Assembly (NCBI RefSeq): GCF_900119795.1
Contig: NZ_LT634361.1
Span: forward strand, 3,271,001-3,335,000
Reading direction: 5' to 3'
From: Tenacibaculum maritimum NCIMB 2154
GTDB lineage: Bacteria; Bacteroidota; Bacteroidia; Flavobacteriales; Flavobacteriaceae
Length of the DNA stretch: 64,000 bases
This document shows positions 63,881-64,000 of this stretch, one piece after another. A program made the position numbers and the translations under genes. Each line of letters opens with the position of its first letter. Position 1 is the first letter of the stretch. Below the pieces are notes generated by a model that worked only from the letters and a program-made list of their open reading frames with translations, ran no database searches and was not told the DNA's origin.

Positions 63881-64000
63881 AACGGTAACTCTTTAGGTTC
63901 TAAAAATGATGTATCAGGGTTATAAATGTCCTCTAAAACATTCTTAACCTCTCCCATAAATTCTTCCAATCTCTCCAAGGTAATTGCATTATCTGGAGTT
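63877..64000 (-). CDS. C-terminal end of a gene cut by the window edge
   Basis: A minus-strand frame enters from the right edge and ends at TAG 63879-63877. The visible 40 residues (NAITLERLEEFMGEVKNVLE and then IYNPDTSFLEPKELPF) have good codon use and a helix followed by a Pro-containing tail. This resembles the end of PD-(D/E)XK nuclease-family (AddB-like) proteins of Bacteroidota, but 40 residues are too few to be sure. The overlap with the GNAT stop suggests no terminator between them. Confidence 0.5.
   Translation of the reverse strand, partial: TPDNAITLERLEEFMGEVKNVLEDIYNPDTSFLEPKELPF

Overview
The window is a gene-dense, low-GC stretch (roughly one third G+C by eye) from a chromosome of the phylum Bacteroidota, most likely family Flavobacteriaceae and compatible with Tenacibaculum or a close relative. 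This rests on the genes: a TonB receptor paired with a DUF5689 lipoprotein, type IX secretion (T9SS) sorting domains, a PorP/SprF-family protein, a SufBCD iron-sulfur system, many lipoproteins, and repeated TAnnTTTG promoter boxes close to start codons. I see no insertion sequence, prophage, CRISPR array or rRNA. One tRNA (Asn) is present. Both window edges cut through genes.

Layout. 1-4.7 kb: a TonB receptor and DUF5689 lipoprotein divergent from a secreted endonuclease/phosphatase-fold enzyme. 4.8-9.7 kb: yicC-gmk-nadD operon, an EamA transporter, a BON-LysM protein and an M43 lipoprotein metalloprotease. 10-13.8 kb: a polyamine-linked membrane operon (speD, a broken ion-channel gene, DUF4178, Ser/Arg-rich lipoprotein, membrane-fused spermidine synthase-like protein). 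13.8-28 kb: sufS, serine hydrolase, SdpI-like protein, SCO protein, secreted M1 peptidase, RseP, cupin-like protein, bioB, flotillin with its NfeD-like partner, ketoacyl synthase and ALDH7-type dehydrogenase. 28.2-31.3 kb: an ECF sigma factor followed by a protein joining an anti-sigma-like N terminus to an outer-membrane barrel. 31.4-43.2 kb: LuxE-like protein, tRNA-Asn, sucA-sucB, DUF547, the iscA-sufB-sufC-sufD operon and thiL. 43.3-49.6 kb: BI-1 protein, tatA, PAP2 phosphatase, O-methyltransferase, a second sigma/anti-sigma pair, panB and a 2-hydroxyacid dehydrogenase.

49.5-53.9 kb is a six-gene envelope operon: thioredoxin, ApbE flavin transferase, a tiny DUF4266 lipoprotein ending in a Gly/Cys tail, a DUF3570 barrel with 21 consecutive Asp, a Cys-rich lipoprotein and another barrel. 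This is the best candidate here for an uncharacterised system. 54-59.9 kb is a T9SS type-B cargo cluster: related Ig-like secreted proteins, two carrying the gliding-motility-type C-terminal domain, plus a PorP/SprF protein and the apparent remnant of a second one. 60-64 kb holds a helical LEA-like protein, an aldo/keto reductase, pgk, moaE, a GNAT acetyltransferase and the tail of another gene.

Transcription units are mostly short and are separated by clear hairpin terminators, several of them near-perfect palindromes placed to stop converging transcripts. The most notable signs of gene decay are the channel pseudogene inside the polyamine operon (stop codon in the pore helix, mutated selectivity filter, frameshift and loss of voltage-sensor helices) and the PorP-like remnant at 57.4 kb.
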